Assembly (NCBI GenBank): GCA_903827945.1
Contig: CAIKKN010000028.1
Location: 1-34,021 of the forward strand
DNA: 34,021 bases
Source of the DNA: an uncultured Actinomycetes bacterium
Lineage (GTDB): Bacteria > Actinomycetota > Actinomycetes > Nanopelagicales > Nanopelagicaceae
Direction of reading: 5' to 3'
The notes beneath the pieces were generated by a model that was not told where the DNA came from, ran no database searches, and was given only the letters and a program-made list of their open reading frames with translations. The position numbers and the translations under genes were made by a program. Positions within the stretch are counted from its first letter, which is position 1. Each line of letters opens with the position of its first letter. Shown here piece after piece: positions 1 through 8,698 of the stretch.

Positions 1-66
1 ATAGCAAGACGTGAATATGGGCCACTAAGTAGATCGTTAACAGAACTGGATACGAGATGTCATTAG
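1..66 (+). CDS. possible 3' end of an upstream gene (partial)
   Basis: Frame 1 is open from the window edge to a TAG at 64-66, giving 21 codons that end inside the first codons of dnaX. An overlapping stop would fit translational coupling and the weak ribosome binding site in front of dnaX. The piece is too short to identify. In mycobacteria an aspartate aminotransferase gene sits upstream of dnaX, but nothing here confirms that. It may be a chance open frame, and its codons (AGA, CTA, AGT) are not especially typical of the neighbours. Confidence 0.25.
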   Translation: MARREYGPLSRSLTELDTRCH

Positions 67-1772
67 CTTTATATAGAAAGTATCGCCCTTCAACATTTGG
101 CGAAGTAATTGGTGAGGAACACGTCACCGAACCTCTTTCAAATGCACTCGAGTCCGGGAAGATTCACCACGCTTATTTATTTAGCGGGCCACGCGGTTGC
201 GGAAAAACATCTAGCGCACGAATCATGGCGCGCTCACTTAATTGTGAAAAAGGCCCAACACCAAACCCTTGTGGAGTTTGCCAATCATGTACGGATCTAG
301 TTGCAAATGGTCCGGGTTCTATCGATGTTATGGAACTAGATGCCGCAACACATGGCCTCGTCGATGATGCTCGCGATCTTCGCGACAAAGCATTCTTCGC
401 GCCAGTTCAATCTCGCTACAAGATTTATATTATTGATGAGGCTCACCAACTTGGGCCCGGCGCCGCTAATGCGCTCCTTAAAGTTGTAGAAGAGCCACCT
501 CCCCATGTTCTATTTATTTTTGCCACAACAGAACCAGACAAACTCATAAGCACTATTCGCTCGCGTACACACCACTACCCGTTCCGCCTTGTTCCACCTG
601 GAATACTTGCAAAGCATCTTGAAAGTATTTGCGAGAAGGAAAATGTAAAAGTCGCAAAGGGAGTAATTCCATTAGTTGTTCGTGCATCCGGTGGATCTGT
701 TCGCGATGCGCTTTCCGTTCTTGGACAACTCCTTGCCGGCGCTGGTAAAGATGGCGTTACCTATGAGATTGCAGTCTCACTTCTCGGTTACACCGACGGC
801 GCGCTCCTTGATGAATCAATTGATGCGATTGCTGCGCGCGATGTCTCCACTCTTTTCAACACAATCGACAAAGTGATTGAAGCGGGACTAGACCCTAGAC
901 GCTTCACGCAAGATTTGCTGGAAAGAATCCGCGACCTCATTGTTGTGGGCTCTACAAAGGGCGAAGCGGGCCACATTTTGCGCGATATCCCTGAAGATCA
1001 GCTTGAAAGAATGAATGCACAGGCTAATCACATAGGCGCCGCTTCACTTATTCGCGCCGCAGAAATAGCGCATGAGGGCCTAAATCAGATGCGTGGAAAT
1101 GCTTATCCTCGTTTAGTTCTAGAACTAATCGCAGGAAAAATCATGTTGCCCGGGAATGATGATGCAGGGCTGCTTGCGAGAATTGAACGAATTGAGAAAG
1201 CGTCCGGACTACGAATTCAAAGTCCGCTACCGCCAGTTCAAGATGAACCCGCGAATGAAGATGCTGCGGCTCTAAAGCCAGTCGCTAAAAAAATAGAAAA
1301 AGAAGCGGTTACATTAAAGCAACAGGCGAATAAGCCGGTTGCTGATAAGGAACTAGTGCCACCGTCTTCTGTGAAAGTGGTCCGGACAGGCCCGGTTGAT
1401 ATCACCGCACTCCGTCGCTTATGGCCTGATGTGATTGAGAATGTAAAGAAGCGTCGCCGCTTAACGTGGTCACTTCTTTCAGCTTCCGCCCAAGTTCTTT
1501 CTGTTGATGAAAGCGCCATCACAATCGGCATCGTTAATGCAGGAGCGCGCGATTCATTTATAAGGTCTGGAAGTGATGTGATTCTCCAAGGCGCATTCGC
1601 AGATGTTGTAGGCCTTGATTTGAAGATTGAATGTGTCGTTGATCCATCGGTCAACGCACCAGTACATGAGCGCACAACAGAAGATCCATCTGATGCGGCG
1701 CAACTGAGTGGCGCAGATCTTCTTGCCCGCGAACTAGGTGCTAAAGTCATCAAAACAATCTCAGGCGAGTAG
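57..1772 (+). CDS. dnaX: DNA polymerase III subunit gamma/tau
   Basis: This is the AAA+ clamp-loader subunit that loads the sliding clamp for the replicative polymerase. The 571-residue protein has Walker A GPRGCGKT at about residues 44-51, a zinc module (C63, C72, C75, C78), a Walker B/DEAH motif at 127-130 and an SRT arginine-finger region near residue 168. After about residue 370 a poorly conserved Lys/Ala-rich linker leads to a C-terminal tau-like domain. The ATG at 57 has only a weak upstream ribosome binding site, and an open frame from upstream overlaps it by a few bases, so coupling is possible. recR follows 11 bases after the stop. The ybaB/ebfC gene that usually lies between dnaX and recR is absent here. 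No obvious slippery frameshift signal was noticed. Confidence 0.97.
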   Translation: MSLALYRKYRPSTFGEVIGEEHVTEPLSNALESGKIHHAYLFSGPRGCGKTSSARIMARSLNCEKGPTPNPCGVCQSCTDLVANGPGSIDVMELDAATHGLVDDARDLRDKAFFAPVQSRYKIYIIDEAHQLGPGAANALLKVVEEPPPHVLFIFATTEPDKLISTIRSRTHHYPFRLVPPGILAKHLESICEKENVKVAKGVIPLVVRASGGSVRDALSVLGQLLAGAGKDGVTYEIAVSLLGYTDGALLDESIDAIAARDVSTLFNTIDKVIEAGLDPRRFTQDLLERIRDLIVVGSTKGEAGHILRDIPEDQLERMNAQANHIGAASLIRAAEIAHEGLNQMRGNAYPRLVLELIAGKIMLPGNDDAGLLARIERIEKASGLRIQSPLPPVQDEPANEDAAALKPVAKKIEKEAVTLKQQANKPVADKELVPPSSVKVVRTGPVDITALRRLWPDVIENVKKRRRLTWSLLSASAQVLSVDESAITIGIVNAGARDSFIRSGSDVILQGAFADVVGLDLKIECVVDPSVNAPVHERTTEDPSDAAQLSGADLLARELGAKVIKTISGE

Positions 1773-1783
1773 GCGGACAAATA

Positions 1784-2377
1784 ATGTACGAAGGCGCCAT
1801 ACAAGACCTCATTGATGAATTAGGTCGCTTGCCAGGAATCGGGCCAAAGTCCGCGCAGCGAATTGCATTTCATATTATTCAAAGCGAGCGCGTAGATACA
1901 TCGAGGTTGATAGATGTACTTCGTACCGTTAAAGAGCGAGTGAAGTTTTGCATCGAATGTGGCAATATTTCTGAAGAGGATCTCTGCCGAATTTGCCGCG
2001 ACCCAAGGCGGGACGCAACGTTAATTTGTGTTGTTGAAGAATCTAAAGATGTTATGGCAATTGAAAAGACTCGCGAATTTCGGGGTAAGTATCACGTTCT
2101 TGGTGGAGCTATTTCACCGATCGATGGGGTTGGTCCAGAGAACCTTCGTATTCGTGAACTAATGATTCGCCTCGGCAATCCCGATATCGCAGAACTCATC
2201 ATCGCCACCGATCCCAACCTTGAGGGAGAGGCGACCGCTTCCTATCTGATTCGCCAGATTAAGCCACTTGGCATCAAAGTAAGCCGCTTGGCTTCAGGTC
2301 TACCTGTTGGCGGAGATCTTGAATATGCCGATGAAGTGACGCTGGGAAGAGCCTTCGAGGGTCGCCGTTCAGTTTAA
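1784..2377 (+). CDS. recR: recombination protein RecR
   Basis: RecR acts with RecF and RecO to load RecA at gaps in DNA. The 197-residue length is normal. An N-terminal helix-hairpin-helix ([15 protein letters not shown], from residue 16) is followed by a four-cysteine zinc finger (C56, C59, C68, C71) and a Toprim domain from about residue 79 ([10 protein letters not shown], with conserved GGAISP). The start is an ATG with an AGGCGGA-like site a few bases upstream. It sits 11 bases behind dnaX and is very likely co-transcribed with it. A short hairpin follows the stop. Confidence 0.97.
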   Translation: MYEGAIQDLIDELGRLPGIGPKSAQRIAFHIIQSERVDTSRLIDVLRTVKERVKFCIECGNISEEDLCRICRDPRRDATLICVVEESKDVMAIEKTREFRGKYHVLGGAISPIDGVGPENLRIRELMIRLGNPDIAELIIATDPNLEGEATASYLIRQIKPLGIKVSRLASGLPVGGDLEYADEVTLGRAFEGRRSV

Positions 2378-2387
2378 ACTCACTATG

Positions 2388-2412
2388 TGAGACGTTGAGT
2401 GTCTCATTATTT
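2388..2412 (+). terminator. possible weak terminator after recR
   Basis: TGAGAC (2388-2393) pairs with GTCTCA (2401-2406) around a 7-base loop, followed by TTATTT. The stem is only 6 bp and the T-run is interrupted, so this is a weak candidate for ending the dnaX-recR transcript. Confidence 0.35.
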
Positions 2413-2428
2413 GATAAAACTTCCATTT

Positions 2429-2447
2429 CTGCCATTTCTCATGGCAG
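2429..2447 (+). promoter_or_regulatory. hairpin covering the likely ribosome binding site of lysC
   Basis: CTGCCAT (2429-2435) and ATGGCAG (2441-2447) form a perfect 7-bp stem with a 5-base loop. The 3' arm overlaps GGCAGG, the only Shine-Dalgarno-like sequence before the ATG at 2457. If transcribed, the hairpin could limit aspartokinase translation. No leader peptide or known riboswitch was recognised. Confidence 0.4.
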
Positions 2448-2456
2448 GCTTCTCAC

Positions 2457-3734
2457 ATGGGACTAATAGTTCAGAAATATGGCGGCTCCTCCGTAGCTGA
2501 TGCCGAAGGGCTCAAGCGCGTTGCCGCTCGCATCGTCGCCACAAAGAAGGCTGGAAATCAGGTCGTTGTCGTAGTTTCGGCAATGGGCGATACAACCGAT
2601 GAATTAATCGATCTCGCGAATCAGGTCACTCCCTTTCCAAATGGTCGCGAATTGGACATGTTGTTGACCGCCGGAGAGCGCATTTCGATGGCGCTACTTG
2701 CAATGGCCATTTCAAACCTAGGGCATGAAGCAAGATCTTTTACTGGTTCACAAGCCGGCGTCCTCACAACTAGCGCACATGGCAAGGCTCGTATTATTGA
2801 TGTGAAACCATCTCGAATTTCTGAAGCAATAAGTGAAGGTGCAATTGCGATTGTTGCGGGCTTTCAAGGAATTAACCAAGATACAAAAGATGTCACAACA
2901 CTTGGACGCGGCGGATCAGACACGACTGCAGTTGCGCTCGCTGCCGCACTTGAAGCAGATGTCTGCGAAATTTATACAGATGTCGATGGCGTCTACAGCG
3001 CCGACCCTCGAGTAGTTCCAACCGCGCGCAAACTTAAGACAGTTACTTACGAAGAGATGTTAGAACTTGCTGCATCTGGTGCAAAAGTTCTTCACCTTCG
3101 CTGCGTTGAATATGCGCGCAGATACGACATGCCAATTCACGTACGTTCATCATTTTCAAATCAAGAAGGAACTTGGGTGGTCAAAGATCATCCGGAGGGA
3201 GATAGTGGAGCAAACATGGAACAAGCAATCATTGCTGGTATCGCTCACGATAAGAGCGAAGCAAAAGTAACCATCGTTGGAGTTCCGGATCGAACCGGCG
3301 TTGCAGCTCGCATCTTCCAAACAATTGCCGATGCTGACATCAACATCGACATGATTGTTCAGAATGTTTCAGCGGCAGCAACAGGGCTCACTGATATTTC
3401 CTTCACTCTTCCAAAGTCAGAAGGCGCAGAAACAACTGCGCTTCTCAAAGGAATTCAAGGAGAGGTTGGGTTTGCCTCTCTTCAATACGATGATCAAATT
3501 GGAAAGCTTTCCCTCGTCGGAGCGGGAATGCGTTCACACCCTGGAGTAACGGCTACTTTCTTTGCGTGTTTGTCAGAAGCAGGAATCAATATTGAAATGA
3601 TCTCAACGTCAGAAATCAGAATTTCTGTCATCTGCCGCGTTGAAGATTTGGAAAAAGGCGTTAAAGCAGCACACTCCGCATTTGACTTGGATGCGGAAGG
3701 CGAAGCAGTGATCTATGGAGGTTCGGGGCGATGA
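2457..3734 (+). CDS. lysC: aspartokinase (alpha subunit)
   Basis: This enzyme phosphorylates L-aspartate, the first step to lysine, threonine, methionine and diaminopimelate. The 425-residue protein has the kinase signature KYGGSSV at residues 7-13, a catalytic amino-acid kinase domain to about residue 250, and two C-terminal ACT domains that normally bind the feedback effectors lysine and threonine. The length is close to the roughly 421 residues of the Corynebacterium alpha subunit. The stop overlaps the asd start by 4 bases (ATGA). An in-frame internal start with a good ribosome binding site probably makes a separate beta subunit. A hairpin lies just upstream of the start. Confidence 0.96.
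   Translation: MGLIVQKYGGSSVADAEGLKRVAARIVATKKAGNQVVVVVSAMGDTTDELIDLANQVTPFPNGRELDMLLTAGERISMALLAMAISNLGHEARSFTGSQAGVLTTSAHGKARIIDVKPSRISEAISEGAIAIVAGFQGINQDTKDVTTLGRGGSDTTAVALAAALEADVCEIYTDVDGVYSADPRVVPTARKLKTVTYEEMLELAASGAKVLHLRCVEYARRYDMPIHVRSSFSNQEGTWVVKDHPEGDSGANMEQAIIAGIAHDKSEAKVTIVGVPDRTGVAARIFQTIADADINIDMIVQNVSAAATGLTDISFTLPKSEGAETTALLKGIQGEVGFASLQYDDQIGKLSLVGAGMRSHPGVTATFFACLSEAGINIEMISTSEIRISVICRVEDLEKGVKAAHSAFDLDAEGEAVIYGGSGR
3216..3734 (+). CDS. lysC: aspartokinase beta subunit from an internal in-frame start
   Basis: The ATG at 3216 is in frame with lysC (codon 254) and has GTGGAG at 3205-3210, 5 bases upstream, inside a purine-rich stretch. Translation from it would give 172 residues, beginning [12 protein letters not shown] and containing only the two ACT regulatory domains. 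In Corynebacterium and Bacillus an internal start of this kind makes the beta subunit of an alpha2beta2 enzyme, and from memory the Corynebacterium beta subunit has the same length. The start and ribosome binding site are seen; production of the protein is inferred. Confidence 0.65.
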   Translation: MEQAIIAGIAHDKSEAKVTIVGVPDRTGVAARIFQTIADADINIDMIVQNVSAAATGLTDISFTLPKSEGAETTALLKGIQGEVGFASLQYDDQIGKLSLVGAGMRSHPGVTATFFACLSEAGINIEMISTSEIRISVICRVEDLEKGVKAAHSAFDLDAEGEAVIYGGSGR

Positions 3735-4786
3735 AAAAGAAACTTCCATCACTAGCAGTTGTGGGCGCAACAGGCGCCGTAGGTACTGTAATGCTCGACA
3801 TTCTGACCCAACGAGAAAACGTCTATGGTGAAATTCGATTGATTGCTTCAGCTCGTTCAGCTGGCAAGAAATTGATGTGCCGCGGAGAGGAACTCACCGT
3901 TGTAGCTCTTTCACCAGAAGCTTTCGATGGAATAGACATTGCAATGTTCGATGTTCCCGATGAGATTTCAGAAGAGTGGGCGCCGGTCGCAGTTTCACGA
4001 GGCGCAGTTGTCGTTGATAACTCGGGTGCTTTCCGTATGGATCCAAAGGTTCCACTTGTGGTTCCGGAAGTAAATCCAAAGGAAGCGAAGAAGCGTCCAA
4101 AGGGAATTATTTCAAATCCAAATTGCACAACTCTTTCAATGATTGTTGCACTCGGTGCGTTGAATCGTAAGTTTGAATTGAAAGAACTTGTCGTTGCTTC
4201 CTATCAAGCAGCATCTGGTGCCGGGCAACCTGGTATCGACGCGCTTCGTGCACAAATCAGCGCAATTGCTGGAACGAGTGCGGGTGAAGTTACTGGCGAT
4301 GTTCGTACATTCGTAGATGATTCAGGGCCGTTCCCTGCACCACTTGCAATGAATGTAGTTCCTTTCGCTGGTTCACTCAAAGATGAAGGCTGGTCTTCTG
4401 AGGAACTTAAGGTACGTAACGAATCTCGTAAAATTCTTGGTATGCCAAGACTTAAAGTGTCTGCGACATGCGTACGCGTTCCAGTTCTTACAACGCACTC
4501 ACTTGCCGTCCATGCAACATTTAAGACGGAAGTAACTCGCAAAGCTGCTCAGAAAGTTCTAGAAAAAGCTCCTGGCGTAGTGCTTTGGGATGAGCCAGAA
4601 AATAAGAAATTCCCTACCCCTAACGATGTTGTAGGAACTGATCCAACGTGGGTTGGACGCGTTCGCCAATCACTTGATGATAAGAAGTCGATAGATATGT
4701 TCTTGTGTGGCGACAACCTTCGAAAAGGCGCTGCGCTAAACACCGCGCAAATTGCAGAATTGGTTGCTGCTGAATTTAAAGGCTAG
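3731..4786 (+). CDS. asd: aspartate-semialdehyde dehydrogenase
   Basis: This enzyme reduces aspartyl phosphate to aspartate semialdehyde with NADPH, directly after aspartokinase. The 351-residue protein opens with the nucleotide-binding motif VVGATGAVG (residues 10-18). The catalytic cysteine lies in SNPNCTT near residue 134 and a QAASGAG substrate motif near 158. The ATG overlaps the lysC stop (ATGA), so the pair is translationally coupled. Its 3' end overlaps the convergent metallophosphoesterase gene by 11 bases, leaving no room for a separate terminator. Confidence 0.96.
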   Translation: MKKKLPSLAVVGATGAVGTVMLDILTQRENVYGEIRLIASARSAGKKLMCRGEELTVVALSPEAFDGIDIAMFDVPDEISEEWAPVAVSRGAVVVDNSGAFRMDPKVPLVVPEVNPKEAKKRPKGIISNPNCTTLSMIVALGALNRKFELKELVVASYQAASGAGQPGIDALRAQISAIAGTSAGEVTGDVRTFVDDSGPFPAPLAMNVVPFAGSLKDEGWSSEELKVRNESRKILGMPRLKVSATCVRVPVLTTHSLAVHATFKTEVTRKAAQKVLEKAPGVVLWDEPENKKFPTPNDVVGTDPTWVGRVRQSLDDKKSIDMFLCGDNLRKGAALNTAQIAELVAAEFKG

Positions 4787-5594
4787 CTTCCAAAGTAATC
4801 AAACTTGCTTCGGGTGGTGATGCCACCCGAATGCGAGCAAAAGGACTTGTTCCCATGCCGGCCGACACATTGAGCCACGGTTCATCTTTAATTTTCGTAA
4901 CTCCACGCGCACGCCAATGTGGAAGATCACAATTTGTTGTAAGTGCTTTGCTCCCACCCCGCCATGGCAAGCGAACTTGGCCTCCGTGGGTATGGCCAGC
5001 AAAAATTACATCGAGGTTATCAGCGCTCATCGCTTGCAGAATTCGCAGATAAGGAGCGTGTGTAACTCCAATGGCTAATTGAGCAGAACGCTCTGGTGCA
5101 CCAGCAACTTCGCGATAGTGATCGCGTTCTAGGTGAGCATCATCGGTTCCACGAGCTTCGATCACAGTGCCATTTATATTCACAGTCGCACGTTGATGGT
5201 TCAGATTCTTCCACCCTCGCGAAGTGAGCCCGTCTGATAATTCCTGCCATGGAAGGTCTCGCCCGATGATTCGTTTTCCATGATCCTTCATGAGATAGGA
5301 AAATGGATTCTTTGGCTTAGGCGCAAAGTAATCGTTAGAGCCAAATACAAAGAGGCCCGGAATATCTAGAAGTCCATCTAGTGCTTCAAGCACAACAGGG
5401 ACTGAATCCATGTGGGCAAGAAAGTCTCCAGTGCTAATTACCAGATCAGGCTTTAGAGCGGCCCAACTTTTGATATCGGCGATTTCTTTCGTGCGAGATG
5501 GGGTCAAATGAAGGTCAGAAAAGTGAAGAATTCTTATGTCGCGATGCCCAGCAGGCAGCACAGGCAGTGTGCTCTCGCGCAATACATAACCCAT
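4776..5594 (-). CDS. metallophosphoesterase (YkuE/YaeI-like)
   Basis: This is a calcineurin-like phosphoesterase of 272 residues. The two-metal motifs are in order: DLHL (D27, H29), GD in VISTGDF, GSND, GVTHAP and GHTHGG. No convincing signal peptide or membrane segment is present, so a cytoplasmic or membrane-associated role is likely; the substrate is unknown. In many actinobacteria this gene lies beside yqeY and a class A penicillin-binding protein gene, and here only yqeY remains. The ATG has no Shine-Dalgarno site; a TATCTT box lies 8 bases upstream, suggesting a leaderless mRNA. It is divergent from yqeY with only 20 bases between starts. Confidence 0.88.
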   Translation of the reverse strand: MGYVLRESTLPVLPAGHRDIRILHFSDLHLTPSRTKEIADIKSWAALKPDLVISTGDFLAHMDSVPVVLEALDGLLDIPGLFVFGSNDYFAPKPKNPFSYLMKDHGKRIIGRDLPWQELSDGLTSRGWKNLNHQRATVNINGTVIEARGTDDAHLERDHYREVAGAPERSAQLAIGVTHAPYLRILQAMSADNLDVIFAGHTHGGQVRLPWRGGSKALTTNCDLPHWRARGVTKIKDEPWLNVSAGMGTSPFARIRVASPPEASLITLEASL

Positions 5595-5614
5595 AGCGTG
5601 AGAAGATACGCCTT
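5595..5614. promoter_or_regulatory. 20-bp divergent promoter between metallophosphoesterase and yqeY
   Basis: The two start codons are only 20 bases apart. On the minus strand TATCTT (TANNNT type) ends 8 bases before the phosphoesterase ATG; on the plus strand the same bases read AAGATA, 6 bases before the yqeY ATG. Neither gene has room for a ribosome binding site after a normal transcription start, so both transcripts are probably leaderless, with -35 regions inside the opposite gene. Confidence 0.5.
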
Positions 5615-6067
5615 ATGGGACTCAAAGAGAAACTCCAATCCGATCTCACGGAAGCGATTCGTTCACGAAACGAGCTCGTCTCCGGCACGATACGCATGGT
5701 TTTGACTGCAATCACAAATGAAGAGGTTGCTGGTAAAGAATCAAGAACCTTGTCCGATGATGAAATAATCACCGTTTTATCTCGCGAGGCGAAGAAGCGC
5801 CGCGAAGCAGCTGAGGCATTTGCTGACGCGGGCCGCGCAGATAAGGCTGAGTTGGAAAAATCTGAAGGTGAAGTCATTGTGGCTTACCTTCCAAAGCAAT
5901 TTTCTGATGAAGAATTAAACGCACTGATTGCAGATGCTGTTGCTAAATCAGGTGCTGCTGGTCCGCAAGATATGGGCAAGGTAATGGGAATTCTCAAACC
6001 TCAAATTGCAGGCAAGGCTGACGGTGGAAAAGTTTCTGCTGCAGTTAAAGCTGCGCTTAATAAGTAA
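5615..6067 (+). CDS. GatB/YqeY domain-containing protein
   Basis: This 150-residue protein matches the YqeY family, related to the tRNA-binding tail domain of GatB. It opens with the family-typical L-x-E-K-L-x-x-D-L-x-x-A-x-x-x-R pattern and ends with helical segments containing MGKVMGILKPQIAGKADG. Its molecular role is not well established; a link to tRNA-dependent amidation is only suggested by homology. The start is an ATG 20 bases from a divergent gene and is probably leaderless. The DUF4177 gene follows 11 bases later behind a GGAGAG site. Confidence 0.92.
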   Translation: MGLKEKLQSDLTEAIRSRNELVSGTIRMVLTAITNEEVAGKESRTLSDDEIITVLSREAKKRREAAEAFADAGRADKAELEKSEGEVIVAYLPKQFSDEELNALIADAVAKSGAAGPQDMGKVMGILKPQIAGKADGGKVSAAVKAALNK

Positions 6068-6078
6068 ACGGAGAGAAA

Positions 6079-6240
6079 ATGACAAAGTTTGAATATGTAA
6101 CTGTTCCACTACTAAGCCATGCAACAAAGCAGATTCTTGATACGTGGGGTTCTGAAGGTTGGGAGCTCGTACAGGTTGTTCCGGCGCCTGGTACTGGTGA
6201 ACAACTTGTTGCCTACATGAAGCGAAAGGTTGCTGAATAA
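6079..6240 (+). CDS. small DUF4177-like protein
   Basis: This 53-residue open frame starts at an ATG preceded by GGAGAG at 6070-6075 and ends in TAA one base before the RidA start. The protein (MTKFEYVTVPLL..., with GSEGWELVQVVP and MKRKV) has the FEY...GxxGWELVxV pattern of the DUF4177 family. Genes of this family commonly precede RidA in actinobacteria, which supports the call. Function is unknown; it is probably a small cytoplasmic beta-alpha protein. Confidence 0.85.
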   Translation: MTKFEYVTVPLLSHATKQILDTWGSEGWELVQVVPAPGTGEQLVAYMKRKVAE

Positions 6241-6241
6241 A

Positions 6242-6709
6242 ATGTCAGTCGATGTAAAAGCAAAACTCAACGAACTCGGTCTCCAACTTCCAGTGGCTTC
6301 AATACCGTTGGCTGCATATGTTCCAGCCGTTCGCACTGGAAACCTAGTTTTCACAGCAGGACAACTCCCACTCGTCGATGGAGCAATTCCATTCGTTGGA
6401 AAAGTTGATGGCGGAGTAACTCCAGATCAAGCAAAAGAAATGGCGCAGGTCTGCGCACTCAATGCAATTGCCGCACTTGGACTTGTTGCTGATATCAACA
6501 ATGTTGAACGCGTCGTTCAGGTTCGCGGATTTGTAAATGGAGTCTCTGGTTTTGTTGGACACCCAGGTGTCGTAAATGGAGTTTCAGAGCTCTTCATCAA
6601 AATTTGGGGAGAAGAAAAGGGAAAGCATGCGCGCACAGCGATTGGCGTTGCAGAATTGCCTTTGAACTCACCTGTTGAGGTTGAAGTAATTTTCGAGCTT
6701 AAAGCGTAA
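6242..6709 (+). CDS. RidA family protein
   Basis: RidA proteins hydrolyse reactive enamine/imine intermediates made by PLP enzymes. The 155-residue protein carries the GQLP region near residue 41 and the C-terminal ARTAIGVAELPLNSPVEVEV signature with the substrate-binding arginine and glutamate. I chose the ATG at 6242, directly after the upstream stop; an in-frame TTG at 6230 would overlap the previous gene and lacks a proper site. Its stop directly abuts the stop of the convergent Crp gene. It is longer than the classic 128-residue YjgF and belongs to the actinobacterial subgroup. Confidence 0.9.
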   Translation: MSVDVKAKLNELGLQLPVASIPLAAYVPAVRTGNLVFTAGQLPLVDGAIPFVGKVDGGVTPDQAKEMAQVCALNAIAALGLVADINNVERVVQVRGFVNGVSGFVGHPGVVNGVSELFIKIWGEEKGKHARTAIGVAELPLNSPVEVEVIFELKA

Positions 6710-7399
6710 TTACTTTCCGCGCTTTAATAAGCGTTCGTAATCCATAACTACCACTGCGCGAGGTTCAAGACGTACCCAACCGCGTGAAGCGAAATCTGCG
6801 AGCGCTTTATTCACTGTCTCACGAGAAGCTCCAACAAGCTGGGCCAACTCTTCTTGCGTAAGATCGTGATTAACGTGCAAGCCATCTTCTTTTTGTGAAC
6901 CGAAGCGTGTTCCTAAATCAATTATTGCTTTTGCGACGCGACCTGGAACGTCTGCGAATACCAAATCTGCAAGAACTTCATTTGAGCGACGAAGGCGTTG
7001 GGCTAATCGTTCGAGCAATTCAAGTGCGACACGTGGATGCGCTGTTATGAGACCAATAACCTGATCGTGGGAAAGGGCTAGAAGTCTGGCATCTGTAACT
7101 GCAGTTGCAGTTGAGGTACGTGGTTGAGGATCAAAAAGTGAAAGTTCGCCGAACATTTCCCCAGGTCCAAGAATTGAAAGCAAATTTTCGCGTCCATCGC
7201 CACTTGCCGTTCCGAGTTTCAATTTTCCTTCAAGAACAACGTAAAGGCGATCGCCTTCATCGCCCTCTTTGAAGAGAATGTTTCCTTTTGAAATCTTTAC
7301 TGGTGACATGGTTCCGCGAAGTGAAGCGGCGGAGTCATCATCTAGCCCGCGAAAGAGTGGGGCTTGGCGAACGGTTGCATCATCATTTGGTTTGGCCAC
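6710..7399 (-). CDS. Crp/Fnr-family transcriptional regulator (GlxR/Crp type)
   Basis: This 229-residue regulator has an N-terminal cyclic-nucleotide-binding beta roll, with the phosphate-binding-cassette stretch GEMFGELSLFDPQPRTSTA near residues 78-96. A dimerisation helix and a C-terminal winged helix follow, with recognition helix in ELAQLVGASRETVNKALADF. The PBC has the Arg-Thr/Ser pair seen in cAMP-responsive proteins, so cAMP is the likely ligand. In Mycobacterium and Corynebacterium the corresponding global regulator also lies next to nth. It is divergent from nth; the intergenic region may carry promoters for both. Confidence 0.93.
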   Translation of the reverse strand: MAKPNDDATVRQAPLFRGLDDDSAASLRGTMSPVKISKGNILFKEGDEGDRLYVVLEGKLKLGTASGDGRENLLSILGPGEMFGELSLFDPQPRTSTATAVTDARLLALSHDQVIGLITAHPRVALELLERLAQRLRRSNEVLADLVFADVPGRVAKAIIDLGTRFGSQKEDGLHVNHDLTQEELAQLVGASRETVNKALADFASRGWVRLEPRAVVVMDYERLLKRGK

Positions 7400-7464
7400 G
7401 TGTGGAGATTACTCCGACTAGCCCCGACACCCAAATTTTGGGATTTATAAGGGATTATTGCGCC
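7400..7464. promoter_or_regulatory. divergent crp-nth intergenic region
   Basis: These 65 bases separate the crp-like gene and nth. They contain CCCAAATTTTGGG (7430-7442), a 6-bp inverted repeat with one central base, and on the plus strand TTATAAGGGA 12-20 bases before the nth ATG, which could be either a -10 element or a distant ribosome binding site. No clear TGTGA-N6-TCACA Crp site was found. Confidence 0.35.
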
Positions 7465-8169
7465 ATGAGGTCGGAGAGTGAGGCAGCGAGCGTGAAGCAA
7501 GCGGTATCAATCTTTAAGGCGCTCGGGAAGCGCTATCCCAACGCGAACTGTGAACTAGATTTTGATTCGCCCTTCCAACTCATCATTGCAACCGTCCTCT
7601 CGGCTCAGTGCACTGACAAGCGCGTAAATATCGTGACTCCGCCTCTTTTTAAACGTTTTCCAACACCAAAAAAAATGGCATCAGCAAAGATTGTGGAACT
7701 AGAAGAGCTTGTTCGAACAACAGGTTTTTATCACAACAAAGCTCGCAACATTCAGGGGTTGAGCCAAAAAATATTGACGGATTTTGGTGGTGAAGTTCCA
7801 AGCACCTTAGAAGAACTCATCACGCTCCCAGGAGTGGGTCGAAAGACTGCCAATGTTGTTCTTGGACATGCATTTGGAGTTCCTGGGATCACAGTTGATA
7901 CACACTTTGGTCGCCTCGCGCGCAGATTTGGTTGGAGCACTTCTGAAGATCCTGTGAAAGTCGAACAAGATGTTATGAAGTTGATTCCGCAGAAAGAATG
8001 GACCAATCTTTCACAGAGGTTAATTTGGCATGGGAGAAGAATCTGTCACGCCAGAAAACCTGCGTGTGGGGCTTGTCCGTTAGTGGGTCTTTGTCCGGCC
8101 TATGGGGTGGGGGAGACCGATAAGGTTGCTGCCATGCAACTCGTAAAACCCGATTCGGCATTTCGATGA
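7465..8169 (+). CDS. nth: endonuclease III (DNA glycosylase/AP lyase)
   Basis: Nth removes oxidised pyrimidines and cleaves abasic sites. With the ATG at 7465 the protein has 234 residues. It shows the helix-hairpin-helix LPGVGRKTANVVL with catalytic lysine K127, the catalytic aspartate in VDTHFGRLARRFG (D145), and a C-terminal 4Fe-4S loop with C-x6-C-x2-C-x5-C spacing. The frame is open further upstream, but that would run into the divergent crp gene, so the later ATG is preferred. The stop overlaps the TlpA-like gene by 4 bases (ATGA). Confidence 0.95.
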   Translation: MRSESEAASVKQAVSIFKALGKRYPNANCELDFDSPFQLIIATVLSAQCTDKRVNIVTPPLFKRFPTPKKMASAKIVELEELVRTTGFYHNKARNIQGLSQKILTDFGGEVPSTLEELITLPGVGRKTANVVLGHAFGVPGITVDTHFGRLARRFGWSTSEDPVKVEQDVMKLIPQKEWTNLSQRLIWHGRRICHARKPACGACPLVGLCPAYGVGETDKVAAMQLVKPDSAFR

Positions 8170-8696
8170 AACGTATCCGCGAGAGTGTGGCACTGACTCT
8201 TTCTTTAATTTTAACTTCCACGGTTTTCACGCCAACTACCGCAAGCGCTACGGCACCGAGTTGCGCGACGATTGCCACGAATCCTGCGGTTAAGAAGGGA
8301 ATTACTCTGCCTTGTTTGGATGGCAAGAGGAATTTTGTATTTGAGGCTATTAGGGGACCGGTTTTGATTAATGTGTGGGGATCATGGTGTGAACCTTGTA
8401 AACAAGAGATCCCACTTTTGGTTCAAATCGCTAAGGAAAAAAAGATTCAAATAATTGGCGTCGATGTTGAAGAAAAGAACACCGACACAGCGAAAGCATT
8501 TGTGAGCGCTCATAAAATGACGTGGCCACAGCTTTATGACGTGAAGAGCAAGACCCGGGGCATATTTGGTTTAGGTGTTCCAGTTACACGTTTTATGGAT
8601 GTGGACGGCAAAACAGTCTACGAAAAGATTGGTCCCTTTAAGTCAGTAGCGGAAATCCGCAAAGCTGCGGAAGAGTTTCTAGGCGTAAAAAGTTAA
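8166..8696 (+). CDS. TlpA/ResA-like exported thioredoxin-fold protein
   Basis: This 176-residue protein has an N-terminal signal sequence (about residues 1-28, ending PTTASA) and a thioredoxin fold with the redox motif WGSWCEPC near residues 71-78 and the cis-proline segment GVPVT. It probably acts outside the cytoplasmic membrane in thiol-disulphide exchange, such as cytochrome c maturation. In mycobacteria a TlpA-like gene follows nth as well. The start overlaps the nth stop, and its 3' end is 2 bases from the convergent acs gene. Confidence 0.9.
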   Translation: MKRIRESVALTLSLILTSTVFTPTTASATAPSCATIATNPAVKKGITLPCLDGKRNFVFEAIRGPVLINVWGSWCEPCKQEIPLLVQIAKEKKIQIIGVDVEEKNTDTAKAFVSAHKMTWPQLYDVKSKTRGIFGLGVPVTRFMDVDGKTVYEKIGPFKSVAEIRKAAEEFLGVKS

Positions 8697-8698
8697 GA

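Noticed and set aside
1238-1804. A 188-residue open frame on the minus strand across the 3' half of dnaX
   Set aside because: It is antisense to a clear dnaX coding region, has Ser/Arg-rich low-quality sequence and shows no family features.
7401-7418. Possible Crp-family binding site (TGTGGAG...CTCCGAC) in the crp-nth gap
   Set aside because: Only GGAG/CTCC is symmetric; it does not fit TGTGA-N6-TCACA well enough.
7288-7464. N-terminal extension of nth into the crp gene
   Set aside because: The extra 59 residues are the opposite strand of crp and do not resemble endonuclease III; the ATG at 7465 gives the usual length.
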